DNA of 52,055 bases. Origin: Dehalococcoidia bacterium (GTDB lineage: Bacteria > Chloroflexota > Dehalococcoidia > JAUSIH01). The stretch is taken from NCBI GenBank assembly GCA_030648205.1, contig JAUSIH010000093.1, forward strand, positions 1 to 52,055. The letters are read 5' to 3'. This document shows positions 40,890 to 52,055 of this stretch, piece by piece. A model generated the notes under the pieces. That model was not told where the DNA came from and searched no databases. It saw only the letters and a list, made by a program, of their open reading frames with translations. Position numbers and translations under genes: made by a program. Positions within the stretch are counted from its first letter, which is position 1. Every line of letters starts with the position of its first letter.

Positions 40890-43800
40890 ATGACGACGAT
40901 TGTCCCCGTACCGCGCAATGGCCTTCGCCTCCAGGAGAAGAGCTATGCGCACATCCCGGAGGTCCTGCCTATCCCCAGCCTGATCGAGACGCAGATAAAC
41001 TCCTTCGAGTGGTTCAAGCGCGAAGGGCTGCGTGAGCTTCTCGACGAAATCTCGCCGGTCCAGGACTTCACCGGCGGGCGCTTCGAGCTGCACTTCGAGG
41101 GCTACGAATTCGGGTCGCCCAAGTACACCGAGGCGGAATGCCGGGAGCAGGACATGACCTACGCCGCTCCCCTGTCGGTGCAGGTCAAACTCGTGAAGAA
41201 GCACACGGGGGAAGTGGCCGAGCAGCGCCTCTACTTCGGCGACATCCCCATGATGAACAGCAAAGGCACGTTCATCATCAACGGCGCCGAGCGGGTCGTG
41301 GTCAGCCAGTTGGTCCGCTCGCCTGGCGTTTACTTCACCCTGGAGGAGGACGTCGCCACCGGGCGCAACCTGTGCTCCGCCAAGGTCATCCCCAATCGAG
41401 GCGCCTGGCTGGAGTTCGAGACCTCCAACAAGGACATCATGTCGGTCAAGGTGGACCGCAAGCGCAAGATCTACGTGACCACGCTCCTGCGCGCCATGGG
41501 CTTCGGCACGGACGAGAAAATACTGGACCTCTTCAAGAAGGTGGACGACAACCCGGAGCACCGGTACATCAAGACCACCATCGAGAAGGACTCGAGTGTC
41601 ACGAACGAGGAGCAGGCCCTTATAGACTTCTACAAACGCCTGCGTCCCGGGGAGCCTCCCAGCGTCCAGAACGCCCGGGACCTCCTTAAGTCCCTGTTCT
41701 TCCAGTTCCGCCGATATGACCTGGGCAAGGTGGGCCGCTACAAGCTGTGCTCCCGCCTGGACCTGTCTTTGCCCAAGGATATCAAGCCGGAGCATCGGGT
41801 GCTCACGCCTGACGACATGGTCGCCATCGTGCGGCAGACGATCCGGATAAACAACGGCCTGGACGAAGGCGACGATATTGACCACCTGGGCAACCGGCGC
41901 GTCCGGGCCGTGGGTGAGCTTATCCAGAACCAGCTCCGCGTCGGCTTGCTCCGTATGGAGCGCGTCGTCAAGGAGCGCATGACCCTGATTGACCCCGACG
42001 CGGCGGTCCCTTCCGCGCTTATCAATATCCGGCCCGTCGTGGCGGCCATCAAGGAATTCTTCGGTGGCTCTCAACTCAGCCAGTTCATGGACCAGACCAA
42101 CCCTCTGGCGGAGCTGACGCACAAGCGCCGCCTTTCGGCCCTGGGCCCCGGCGGCCTCTCCCGCGAGCGCGCGGGCTTCGACGTGCGGGATATTCACCAC
42201 TCCCACTATGGCCGCATCTGCCCCATTGAGACGCCGGAAGGCCCGAACATCGGACTGCTGGGATCCCTGGCCACCTACGCCCGCATCAATGCGTACGGAT
42301 TCGTGGAGACACCGTATCGTCGCGTCGTGCGCGAGGTGGTTTCCAGCCAGATTGGCAACTATGCGGGCAGGACGCTCCAGGAGGACGTGAAGGACAAGGC
42401 CCATAAGACCGTCGCAAAGGCGGGCCAGTCCATCACGCCTGAGCTGGCCAAGAGCCTCCAGCGCCTTGACGGAGTGATGGTCAAGTTGCGCCCCTTCGTG
42501 TCCAGCGATATTGTCTATCTCTCCGCGGACCGAGAGGACAGGTTCATCATCGCCCAGGCCAGCTCGCGCCTGGACGGCAAGAACGAGTTCATCGAATCCA
42601 AGGTCGAGGCGCGCCATGGCGCCACATTCCTGACCAGCGCGCCGGACAACGTAGACTTCATGGACGTCTCGCCCAAGCAGATTGTGAGCGTTTCCACGGG
42701 CATGATTCCATTCCTGGAGCACGATGACGCCAACCGCGCGCTGATGGGATCCAACATGCAGCGCCAGGCTGTGCCCCTCGTGCGGCCTGAGGCTCCTCTG
42801 GTGGGCACCGGCATGGAGGTCCAGGTGGCGCGCGACAGCGGTCAGGTGCTCCTCTCCACCGTGGAGGGGACTGTCGTGAAGTCCAACGGCAGGGAGATAG
42901 TGGTCCGGGACAAGAAGGGCCAGGAGCATGCCTATCCGCTGCTGAAGTTCCTGCGGTCCAACCAGGGCACGTGCATCAACCAGCGCGCCATCGTGGAGGT
43001 CGGGGACAAGGCCGTGCCCGGCACGCCGCTTGCGGACAGCTCGTCCACCGACAAGGGAGAGTTGGCCCTGGGCCAGAACGTCCTCTGTGCGTTCATGATG
43101 TGGGAGGGCTACAACTTCGAGGACGCCATCATCCTCAGCGAAACCATGGTCCGGGACGATAAGTTCACGTCCATTCACATCGAGAAGCACGAGGTGGAAG
43201 CCCGCGAGACCAAGCTCGGCCCGGAAGAGATCACGCGGGACATCCCCAACGTCGGAGAAGAGAGCCTGCGCGACCTGGACGAGGAAGGCATCATCCGGGT
43301 GGGCGCGGAGGTAGGCCCCGGCGACATCCTGGTCGGCAAGATCACTCCCAAGGGAGAGACCGAGTTGACTGCGGAGGAGAAGCTGCTGCGCGCCGTCTTC
43401 GGCGAGAAGGCCCGCGAGGTCAAGGACACCTCCCTGCGGGTTCCGCACGGCGAAAGGGGCAAGATCATACTGGTCAAGGTGTTCTCCCGCGAGTCTCACC
43501 CCGAGCTGCCGCCGGGCGTCAACAAGCTGGTGCGCGTATGGATAGCCCAGACGCGCAAGATATCCGTGGGCGATAAGATGGCGGGCCGGCACGGCAACAA
43601 GGGAGTCATCTCCCGCATCATGCCCGTGGAAGACATGCCTGTCCTGGCGGACGGGACGCCGGTGGACATCATCCTCAACCCCATCGGCGTGCCGAGCCGC
43701 ATGAACCTGGGCCAAGTGCTGGAGACGCACTTGGGATGGGCCGCGCGGGCGCTGGGATTCAGGGCCGTCACGCCCGTCTTTGACGGGGCGCGGGACGTGG

Positions 43801-44618
43801 ACATAGAAGACGCCCTGGGGCGCGCCTGGATTGTGGCGGAGTCAGGCAGCGTGCCGCGGGGATCGCTGACCGGGGACGTAGTAATTGACTGGGCGAAAGC
43901 CCGCGCCTGGGTCGCCGAGCGCGGTTACAACGCCGACAAGATATTCAGCGACAAGCACCAGGGAGACGCGCGCCGCGCAGGCCTGGAGATATGGCTGAAG
44001 GAGAAAGCGGAGCCTTTCCTGGGCGCCGAGTTCAAGTCCTACCTCAAGGACTTTCGCGTTCAGGACGTGAAGCAGCTCCCCAACGATCAGTTGGTCGCCT
44101 TGGCGCTGCGGCTCCACCGGGAGAAGCAGATGGCGCCTCCGGTGTTCGGGAAAGTCGTCCTGTACGACGGGCGCACGGGTGAGCCGTTTGATCAACCCAT
44201 CACGGTGGGCTACATCTACATGATGAAGCTCATCCACCTGGTGGAGGACAAGGTTCACGCCCGTTCCACGGGCCCTTACTCGCTCATCACGCAGCAGCCC
44301 CTGGGCGGCAAGGCCCAGTTCGGCGGGCAGCGGTTCGGTGAGATGGAGGTCTGGGCGCTCGAGGCCTACTCGGCGGCCTACAACCTCCAGGAGATTCTCA
44401 CGGTCAAGTCCGACGACGTGGTCGGACGTGTGAAGACCTATGAGGCCATTGTGAAGGGGGAGGATACCACTCCATCCGGCGTTCCGGAGTCCTTCCACGT
44501 GCTGTTGAAGGAGCTTCAGGCGCTTGGCCTGGCTGTGGAGCTGCTCAACGAAGAGGAGCCAGTCAAGCTGCCGGAGACATCCTCTCTGGACATGCCGGAG
44601 ATGGAGAAGGGCCTTTAG
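40890..44618 (+). CDS. rpoB: RNA polymerase beta subunit
   Basis: 1242 residues. Recognised by '[11 protein letters not shown]', the rifampicin region '[22 protein letters not shown]'-type sequence, '[17 protein letters not shown]', '[19 protein letters not shown]', '[17 protein letters not shown]' and '[19 protein letters not shown]' near the C-terminus. The rifampicin-binding positions look wild type as far as I can judge. ATG 40890 follows GAGGAG and begins '[14 protein letters not shown]'. It has its own promoter instead of being read from rplJL, which is not upstream here. rpoC follows after 68 bases. Confidence 0.99.
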   Translation: MTTIVPVPRNGLRLQEKSYAHIPEVLPIPSLIETQINSFEWFKREGLRELLDEISPVQDFTGGRFELHFEGYEFGSPKYTEAECREQDMTYAAPLSVQVKLVKKHTGEVAEQRLYFGDIPMMNSKGTFIINGAERVVVSQLVRSPGVYFTLEEDVATGRNLCSAKVIPNRGAWLEFETSNKDIMSVKVDRKRKIYVTTLLRAMGFGTDEKILDLFKKVDDNPEHRYIKTTIEKDSSVTNEEQALIDFYKRLRPGEPPSVQNARDLLKSLFFQFRRYDLGKVGRYKLCSRLDLSLPKDIKPEHRVLTPDDMVAIVRQTIRINNGLDEGDDIDHLGNRRVRAVGELIQNQLRVGLLRMERVVKERMTLIDPDAAVPSALINIRPVVAAIKEFFGGSQLSQFMDQTNPLAELTHKRRLSALGPGGLSRERAGFDVRDIHHSHYGRICPIETPEGPNIGLLGSLATYARINAYGFVETPYRRVVREVVSSQIGNYAGRTLQEDVKDKAHKTVAKAGQSITPELAKSLQRLDGVMVKLRPFVSSDIVYLSADREDRFIIAQASSRLDGKNEFIESKVEARHGATFLTSAPDNVDFMDVSPKQIVSVSTGMIPFLEHDDANRALMGSNMQRQAVPLVRPEAPLVGTGMEVQVARDSGQVLLSTVEGTVVKSNGREIVVRDKKGQEHAYPLLKFLRSNQGTCINQRAIVEVGDKAVPGTPLADSSSTDKGELALGQNVLCAFMMWEGYNFEDAIILSETMVRDDKFTSIHIEKHEVEARETKLGPEEITRDIPNVGEESLRDLDEEGIIRVGAEVGPGDILVGKITPKGETELTAEEKLLRAVFGEKAREVKDTSLRVPHGERGKIILVKVFSRESHPELPPGVNKLVRVWIAQTRKISVGDKMAGRHGNKGVISRIMPVEDMPVLADGTPVDIILNPIGVPSRMNLGQVLETHLGWAARALGFRAVTPVFDGARDVDIEDALGRAWIVAESGSVPRGSLTGDVVIDWAKARAWVAERGYNADKIFSDKHQGDARRAGLEIWLKEKAEPFLGAEFKSYLKDFRVQDVKQLPNDQLVALALRLHREKQMAPPVFGKVVLYDGRTGEPFDQPITVGYIYMMKLIHLVEDKVHARSTGPYSLITQQPLGGKAQFGGQRFGEMEVWALEAYSAAYNLQEILTVKSDDVVGRVKTYEAIVKGEDTTPSGVPESFHVLLKELQALGLAVELLNEEEPVKLPETSSLDMPEMEKGL

Positions 44619-44686
44619 CGGACGCCTGGGCAAACAGACTTGAGGGGCTCAGCCCCGTAATGCACACCGCAGGAGCGTGAGCGAAC

Positions 44687-49258
<4,572 letters not shown>

Positions 49259-49273
49259 TCCGTTTGCGTCGCT

Positions 49274-49317
49274 AAAAGAGAGAGAGGGCCAGGAGACATC
49301 CTGGCCCTCTCTCTCTT
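49274..49317 (+). terminator. rpoBC terminator
   Basis: AAGAGAGAGAGGGCCAGGA pairs with TCCTGGCCCTCTCTCTCTT around GACA, 16 bases after the rpoC stop. It is a nearly perfect 19-bp stem. It is followed by TCTCG rather than a clear T-run. Confidence 0.8.
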
Positions 49318-49334
49318 CTCGTGCGGTGTGCTTC

Positions 49335-49348
49335 TAACGCCACACTAG
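49335..49348 (-). repeat. Solo family A end
   Basis: Read on the minus strand as CTAGTGTGGCGTTA, the same terminal sequence as copies 2 and 4, but no opposite end was found. It provides the TAG stop of the LLM oxidoreductase gene. Confidence 0.5.
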
Positions 49349-50358
49349 CTCAGGTGTGACATAACGCGCTCCCGCCACGTCCGGAAGAAGCGCGCCTTGT
49401 CCGCCACCTGGGGCCGCAGACAAATCTGGTTCGCGCCGGCGGCGGCCGCCCGCTTCACCTGCTCCGCGCACTCCTCCGGCGTCCCCACAATGGCGAACCG
49501 CTCCGCCAGGTAGTCCACCAGCCCCAGCTCCTCCACCACCCGCGCGTTGTCCCGCTCGTCGCCGAGCATGCCGTGCTCGTCCACGCGGTAGCGCTGCACC
49601 AACCGGGCCACGCGCTCCCGCAGCTCAGGCGGCACGTGCGGGTCATCCTGGCCGAAGCGGAACACGCTCTTGCCCGGCGTCGCGATGGCGGCGCGGATCT
49701 CCCGCAGAGCGTCCTGCCGCCGGTCCGCCACGCAGCAGCGGGCCAGCCACCAGACGTCAACGCTGGAGGGGTCCCGCCCCGCGTCCAGAGCGCCCTGGCG
49801 TATCTGGGCCAGGGAGTCGCGCACCACGCCCGGCAGAAGTCCGCTTCCCACAATGACGCCGTCGGCGACCTGTCCCGCCAGGCGCAGGATTTTCGGCCCG
49901 GCGCCCGCGATATAGACGGGCACGGGCCGCGAGGGCCAGGTCAGCCGCACGGTCCGGCCCTGGTACTGGGTCTCTTTCTTCGCAAACAGCTCTTTGACCG
50001 CCAGCACGTACTCCCGGAGCGACTCCAGGCTGGCGGGCTTCAGGCCCAGCATGTCCGTGGCGCTGTGCCCCGTGCCAAGGCCCAGCATGGCGCGACCGCC
50101 GGACACCTCGTCAATCGTCGCGATGGCGCTCGCCTGGACGGCCGGGTGCCGCGTCAGCGGGTTGGCGACCCATGGCCCGATGATGGCCCGCCGGGTGCGC
50201 AGGGCGGCCAGGGCGCAGGTCACGTACAGCTCCCGGTACACCGACTGGCTGTCCGGCACCCCCACCATCTCGAATCCGGCCTCTTCGGACATCTCCGCCC
50301 ACGTGACCCACTCACGGATGTCGCTCTGCAGGAACAGGGAGCCGAGTCGGACGCGCAT
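49345..50358 (-). CDS. LLM-class flavin/F420-dependent oxidoreductase
   Basis: 337 residues. 'MRVRLGSLFLQSDIREWV' start, 'AEMSEEAGFEMVGVPDS', 'SGGRAMLGLGTGHSA' and 'PVYIAGAGPKILRLAGQVADGV' define the luciferase-like monooxygenase superfamily; these use FMN or F420. The glycine-rich turn 'GLGTGHS' and the 'VADGVIVGSG' strand resemble the F420-dependent methylene-H4MPT-reductase-like group. F420 versus FMN cannot be decided here. ATG 50358 follows a perfect AAAGGAGG. It is 23 bases downstream of the nitrilase gene, so both are probably co-transcribed and act in one catabolic route. Confidence 0.93.
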   Translation of the reverse strand: MRVRLGSLFLQSDIREWVTWAEMSEEAGFEMVGVPDSQSVYRELYVTCALAALRTRRAIIGPWVANPLTRHPAVQASAIATIDEVSGGRAMLGLGTGHSATDMLGLKPASLESLREYVLAVKELFAKKETQYQGRTVRLTWPSRPVPVYIAGAGPKILRLAGQVADGVIVGSGLLPGVVRDSLAQIRQGALDAGRDPSSVDVWWLARCCVADRRQDALREIRAAIATPGKSVFRFGQDDPHVPPELRERVARLVQRYRVDEHGMLGDERDNARVVEELGLVDYLAERFAIVGTPEECAEQVKRAAAAGANQICLRPQVADKARFFRTWRERVMSHLS

Positions 50359-50381
50359 GGCGCAGCCTCCTTTTGCGTTAT

Positions 50382-51413
50382 CTACACGGCGCGTTTGGCG
50401 CTGCGGCGACTGCCCCGACCGCGCTTGGGCGGCGTGGCGCTCTCCGGCGCGTCCCCGGCGACGGCCTCCGTCGAGATCATCGGTCGCGGGTCCCTGCGGA
50501 CGGTCAACTGGAACACGTCCGGACGGGCGTAGTGCCCCGCCACGTCCAGCATCCATTTGGGCCCGCGCATCTGGACCGGGTCAAGCTCCGCGTAGAGTAT
50601 CTCCTCTTTCTTATGGACCGGCCCGGCGATGAACTCCCCATTGGGGTTGACGATGGCGCTGTCGCCCACGTTGATCCACTCCCGCGCGCCAGAGTAGAAC
50701 TTCTGCTTGAAATCGTACCGGTCTGGGATGTCGTCCCGGCGCAGCGGCATGCAGCAGCCGATGACGTACACGCGCCCCTCTTTGGCGATGTGCCGCAGCG
50801 TGGAGAGCCACGGCTCGCCGCGGTCCCACGTGGCGGCGACGTGGATTTGCGTGCCCCACGCGTACATCGCGTACCGCGCCAGGGGCATGTAGTTCTCCCA
50901 GCAGATGAGCCCGCCGAGCTTGCCCAGGGGCGTGTCGTACACATCCAGCGTGCTCCCGTCGCCCTGCCCCCAGACCAGGCGCTCGCCGCCCGTCGGCACG
51001 AGCTTGCGGTGCTTTCCCATGATGTTCCCCTGCGCGTCAAGGTACAGCAGGGTGTTGTACAGCGTGCCGCCGCTCGCCTCGGTATTGCGTTCGGTCACGC
51101 CCATGACCACGTACGTCCTGGCGCGCCGGGCGGCGTCGCATAGGCGCTGCGTCGCCGCGCCGGGTATCTCCACGGCGTTGGCGAGGAACTCCGCGTACAG
51201 GGCGTTGAGCGTCCCTTCGTCGCCAGGCGGGATGGCCCACACCCAGTCGGGATAGGTGGGGATGAACGATTCGGGGAAGACGACCAGCCGCGCGCCGTTG
51301 CGTCCCGCCTCCGCGATGACGGCGCAGGCCTTGTCCGCCGTGGCCTCCCTGTCCAGGAACACGGGTGTCACCTGCGCCGCCGCGACCTTGAAGCGCTCTT
51401 TTCCTGCTTTCAC
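50382..51413 (-). CDS. Nitrilase/carbon-nitrogen hydrolase
   Basis: 343 residues. The catalytic triad is visible: Glu 48 ('VFPESFIPTYP'), Lys 137 ('KHRKLVPT') and Cys 171 ('LICWENYMP'). The CWEN surrounding and 'FIPTYPDWVW' place it with true nitrilases, which hydrolyse nitriles to acids and ammonia, rather than with aliphatic amidases. The tail ends in Lys/Arg-rich sequence. I chose GTG 51413 because the homologous start ('FKVAAAQVTPV') is close. The G-rich ribosome-site-like GGGGGTGAGGG just upstream belongs to a family B repeat (51414-51465). Longer in-frame starts would translate that repeat. Confidence 0.93.
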   Translation of the reverse strand: MKAGKERFKVAAAQVTPVFLDREATADKACAVIAEAGRNGARLVVFPESFIPTYPDWVWAIPPGDEGTLNALYAEFLANAVEIPGAATQRLCDAARRARTYVVMGVTERNTEASGGTLYNTLLYLDAQGNIMGKHRKLVPTGGERLVWGQGDGSTLDVYDTPLGKLGGLICWENYMPLARYAMYAWGTQIHVAATWDRGEPWLSTLRHIAKEGRVYVIGCCMPLRRDDIPDRYDFKQKFYSGAREWINVGDSAIVNPNGEFIAGPVHKKEEILYAELDPVQMRGPKWMLDVAGHYARPDVFQLTVRRDPRPMISTEAVAGDAPESATPPKRGRGSRRSAKRAV

Positions 51414-51465
51414 GCCCTCACCCCCTTGGTCCCCCTCTCCAACGGAGAGGGGGAGATATAGGTGA
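51414..51465. repeat. Family B repeat (copy 5) abutting the nitrilase start
   Basis: CCCCCTCTCC (51431-51440), AAC, GGAGAGGGGG (51444-51453), preceded by CCCTCACCCCC. On the minus strand the GGGGGTGAGGG end sits where the nitrilase ribosome-binding site should be. Confidence 0.75.
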
Positions 51466-51484
51466 ATCTGGGGGACACCAGCTT

Positions 51485-51543
51485 TGCACAAAAACCCCGT
51501 CTGAGCGCCTACTTTTTGTGCAACTGCCAATCCTGCACAAAAA
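51485..51543. repeat. TGCACAAAAA repeats, direct and inverted
   Basis: TGCACAAAAA at 51485-51494 and 51534-51543, and its inverse TTTTTGTGCA at 51513-51522. A hairpin can form between the middle and either outer copy. The rest of the gap before 51558 is featureless. Confidence 0.7.
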
Positions 51544-51557
51544 GCCTTCCACTCAAT

Positions 51558-52055
51558 CTACTCGCTATTATCCTCCGTTTGACCGATTGGCATGACTAAA
51601 GTTTCGGCTTGCTCACCCTTTGCCTTTGGCGCTTTCTTAAAGGTCACGTTGACTTGACCTATGGGCGGCATTGCCACGGATCGGCCACCTAGCAAGTCCG
51701 CTACCGTGAGAAGCTGGACACGCGGATAGTCCTTGTCCCATACGTCCGAGTGGTAGAAACCCGCGCTAGCGGCTTCGGACTGCATCGGCTGTGTTGGCTC
51801 CTGCATAGAGATAAGGACGCCAATATCCGCCTTCTCCCTCTGTAGCACGCCCACCAAATCTCGGACATGCGGCACGCTGGTATGCCCCGCCTTCACTGAG
51901 AAAATGGCTTGGTGCGTTTTGCCAATAGCTTGAGAGTTTGGCCGCTCATCATGGAAGTAGAGACGACCGTCTATCCCCTTATCTGCGCCCTTCTTCTGGT
52001 CCGCTGGCCTGGCCCCCACAAGCCCTAACGCCCACCACTGGAATTGATAGGGGTC
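51558..52055 (-). CDS. C-terminal part of a second methyltransferase-nuclease fusion (truncated by window end)
   Basis: The frame is open through the window edge, so the gene starts beyond 52055; about 165 codons are visible. 'PYQFQWWALGLVG', 'KKGADKGIDGRLYF', 'AIFSVKAGHTSVPHVRDLVG' and 'YPRVQLLTVADLL' align with the C-terminal Mrr-like domain of the protein at 29865-31502 ('YQFQWWALDRLG', 'KKGADKGIDG', 'VIVSVKGG', 'YPRVQILTIEEIL'). The N-terminal methyltransferase domain is presumably outside the window. It is lower in GC than the nitrilase gene. The catalytic Asp of GIDG and Lys of SVK are kept. Confidence 0.85.
   Translation of the reverse strand, partial: DPYQFQWWALGLVGARPADQKKGADKGIDGRLYFHDERPNSQAIGKTHQAIFSVKAGHTSVPHVRDLVGVLQREKADIGVLISMQEPTQPMQSEAASAGFYHSDVWDKDYPRVQLLTVADLLGGRSVAMPPIGQVNVTFKKAPKAKGEQAETLVMPIGQTEDNSE

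Noticed and set aside
40734-43730. 998-codon open frame on the minus strand
   Set aside because: It lies antisense to rpoB, whose protein is unmistakable; long antisense frames are expected in high-GC coding DNA.

Overview
The window looks like chromosomal DNA from a high-GC bacterium, most likely a Chloroflexota member of the Dehalococcoidia type. This is inferred from protein content, not from a marker tree: family-5 solute-binding proteins, a LLM-class oxidoreductase, an enolase-superfamily enzyme, a xanthine-dehydrogenase-type molybdoenzyme, ThyX instead of ThyA, and an RpoC with a long coiled-coil insert. No tRNA, rRNA or CRISPR array was seen.

The most interesting content is a selenoprotein system present at two loci. 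Three genes carry an in-frame TGA inside a U-G-(S/V)-C motif: on the minus strand at 7318-7320, and on the plus strand at 21111-21113 and 22884-22886. In each case a possible SECIS hairpin starts 11-12 nt after the TGA. Next to the first two sits a paralogous ~350-residue protein with an invariant cysteine (V-M-[AG]-G-C-[KR]-P-E-Y). In the third gene the two families are fused into one 582-residue polypeptide read through the TGA. The second locus (20820-28104) continues into a family-5 binding lipoprotein and two ABC permeases, with no ATPase gene. The first locus (7671-3726, minus) continues into an enoyl-CoA hydratase and the RNA ligase RtcB. Conventional gene calling would split all three selenoprotein genes.

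Layout. 1-3612: end of a binding lipoprotein, a repeat-rich gap, and a low-GC pentapeptide-repeat membrane protein. 3726-7671: rtcB, hydratase, partner protein and selenoprotein (minus). 7769-10878: promoter, large secreted Ig/PKD protein, terminator. 10909-17211: broken archease gene, M1 aminopeptidase with HEAT repeats, molybdoenzyme large subunit with a MoaD-like protein, RelE remnant. 17334-20582: GmrSD-like restriction protein, then an MFS transporter with a 42-residue coupled ORF. 20820-28104: selenoprotein and transporter operon. 28337-33234 (minus): proB and proA, separated by a hypothetical gene and a methyltransferase-nuclease fusion bracketed by two miniature inverted-repeat elements. 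33416-38294: zinc ribbon, thyX, folD, enolase-superfamily enzyme, DUF2905, queA. 38404-40572: HEPN-like gene and toxin-antitoxin genes, one broken. 40737-49317: rpoB-rpoC with promoter and terminator. 49345-52055 (minus): LLM oxidoreductase, nitrilase, and the C-terminus of a second methyltransferase-nuclease fusion.

Two dispersed palindromic repeat families punctuate the gaps. Family A has CTAG-type ends that often supply the TAG stop codon of a neighbouring gene. Family B has a C-rich/G-rich core (CCCCTCTCC...GGAGAGGGG).
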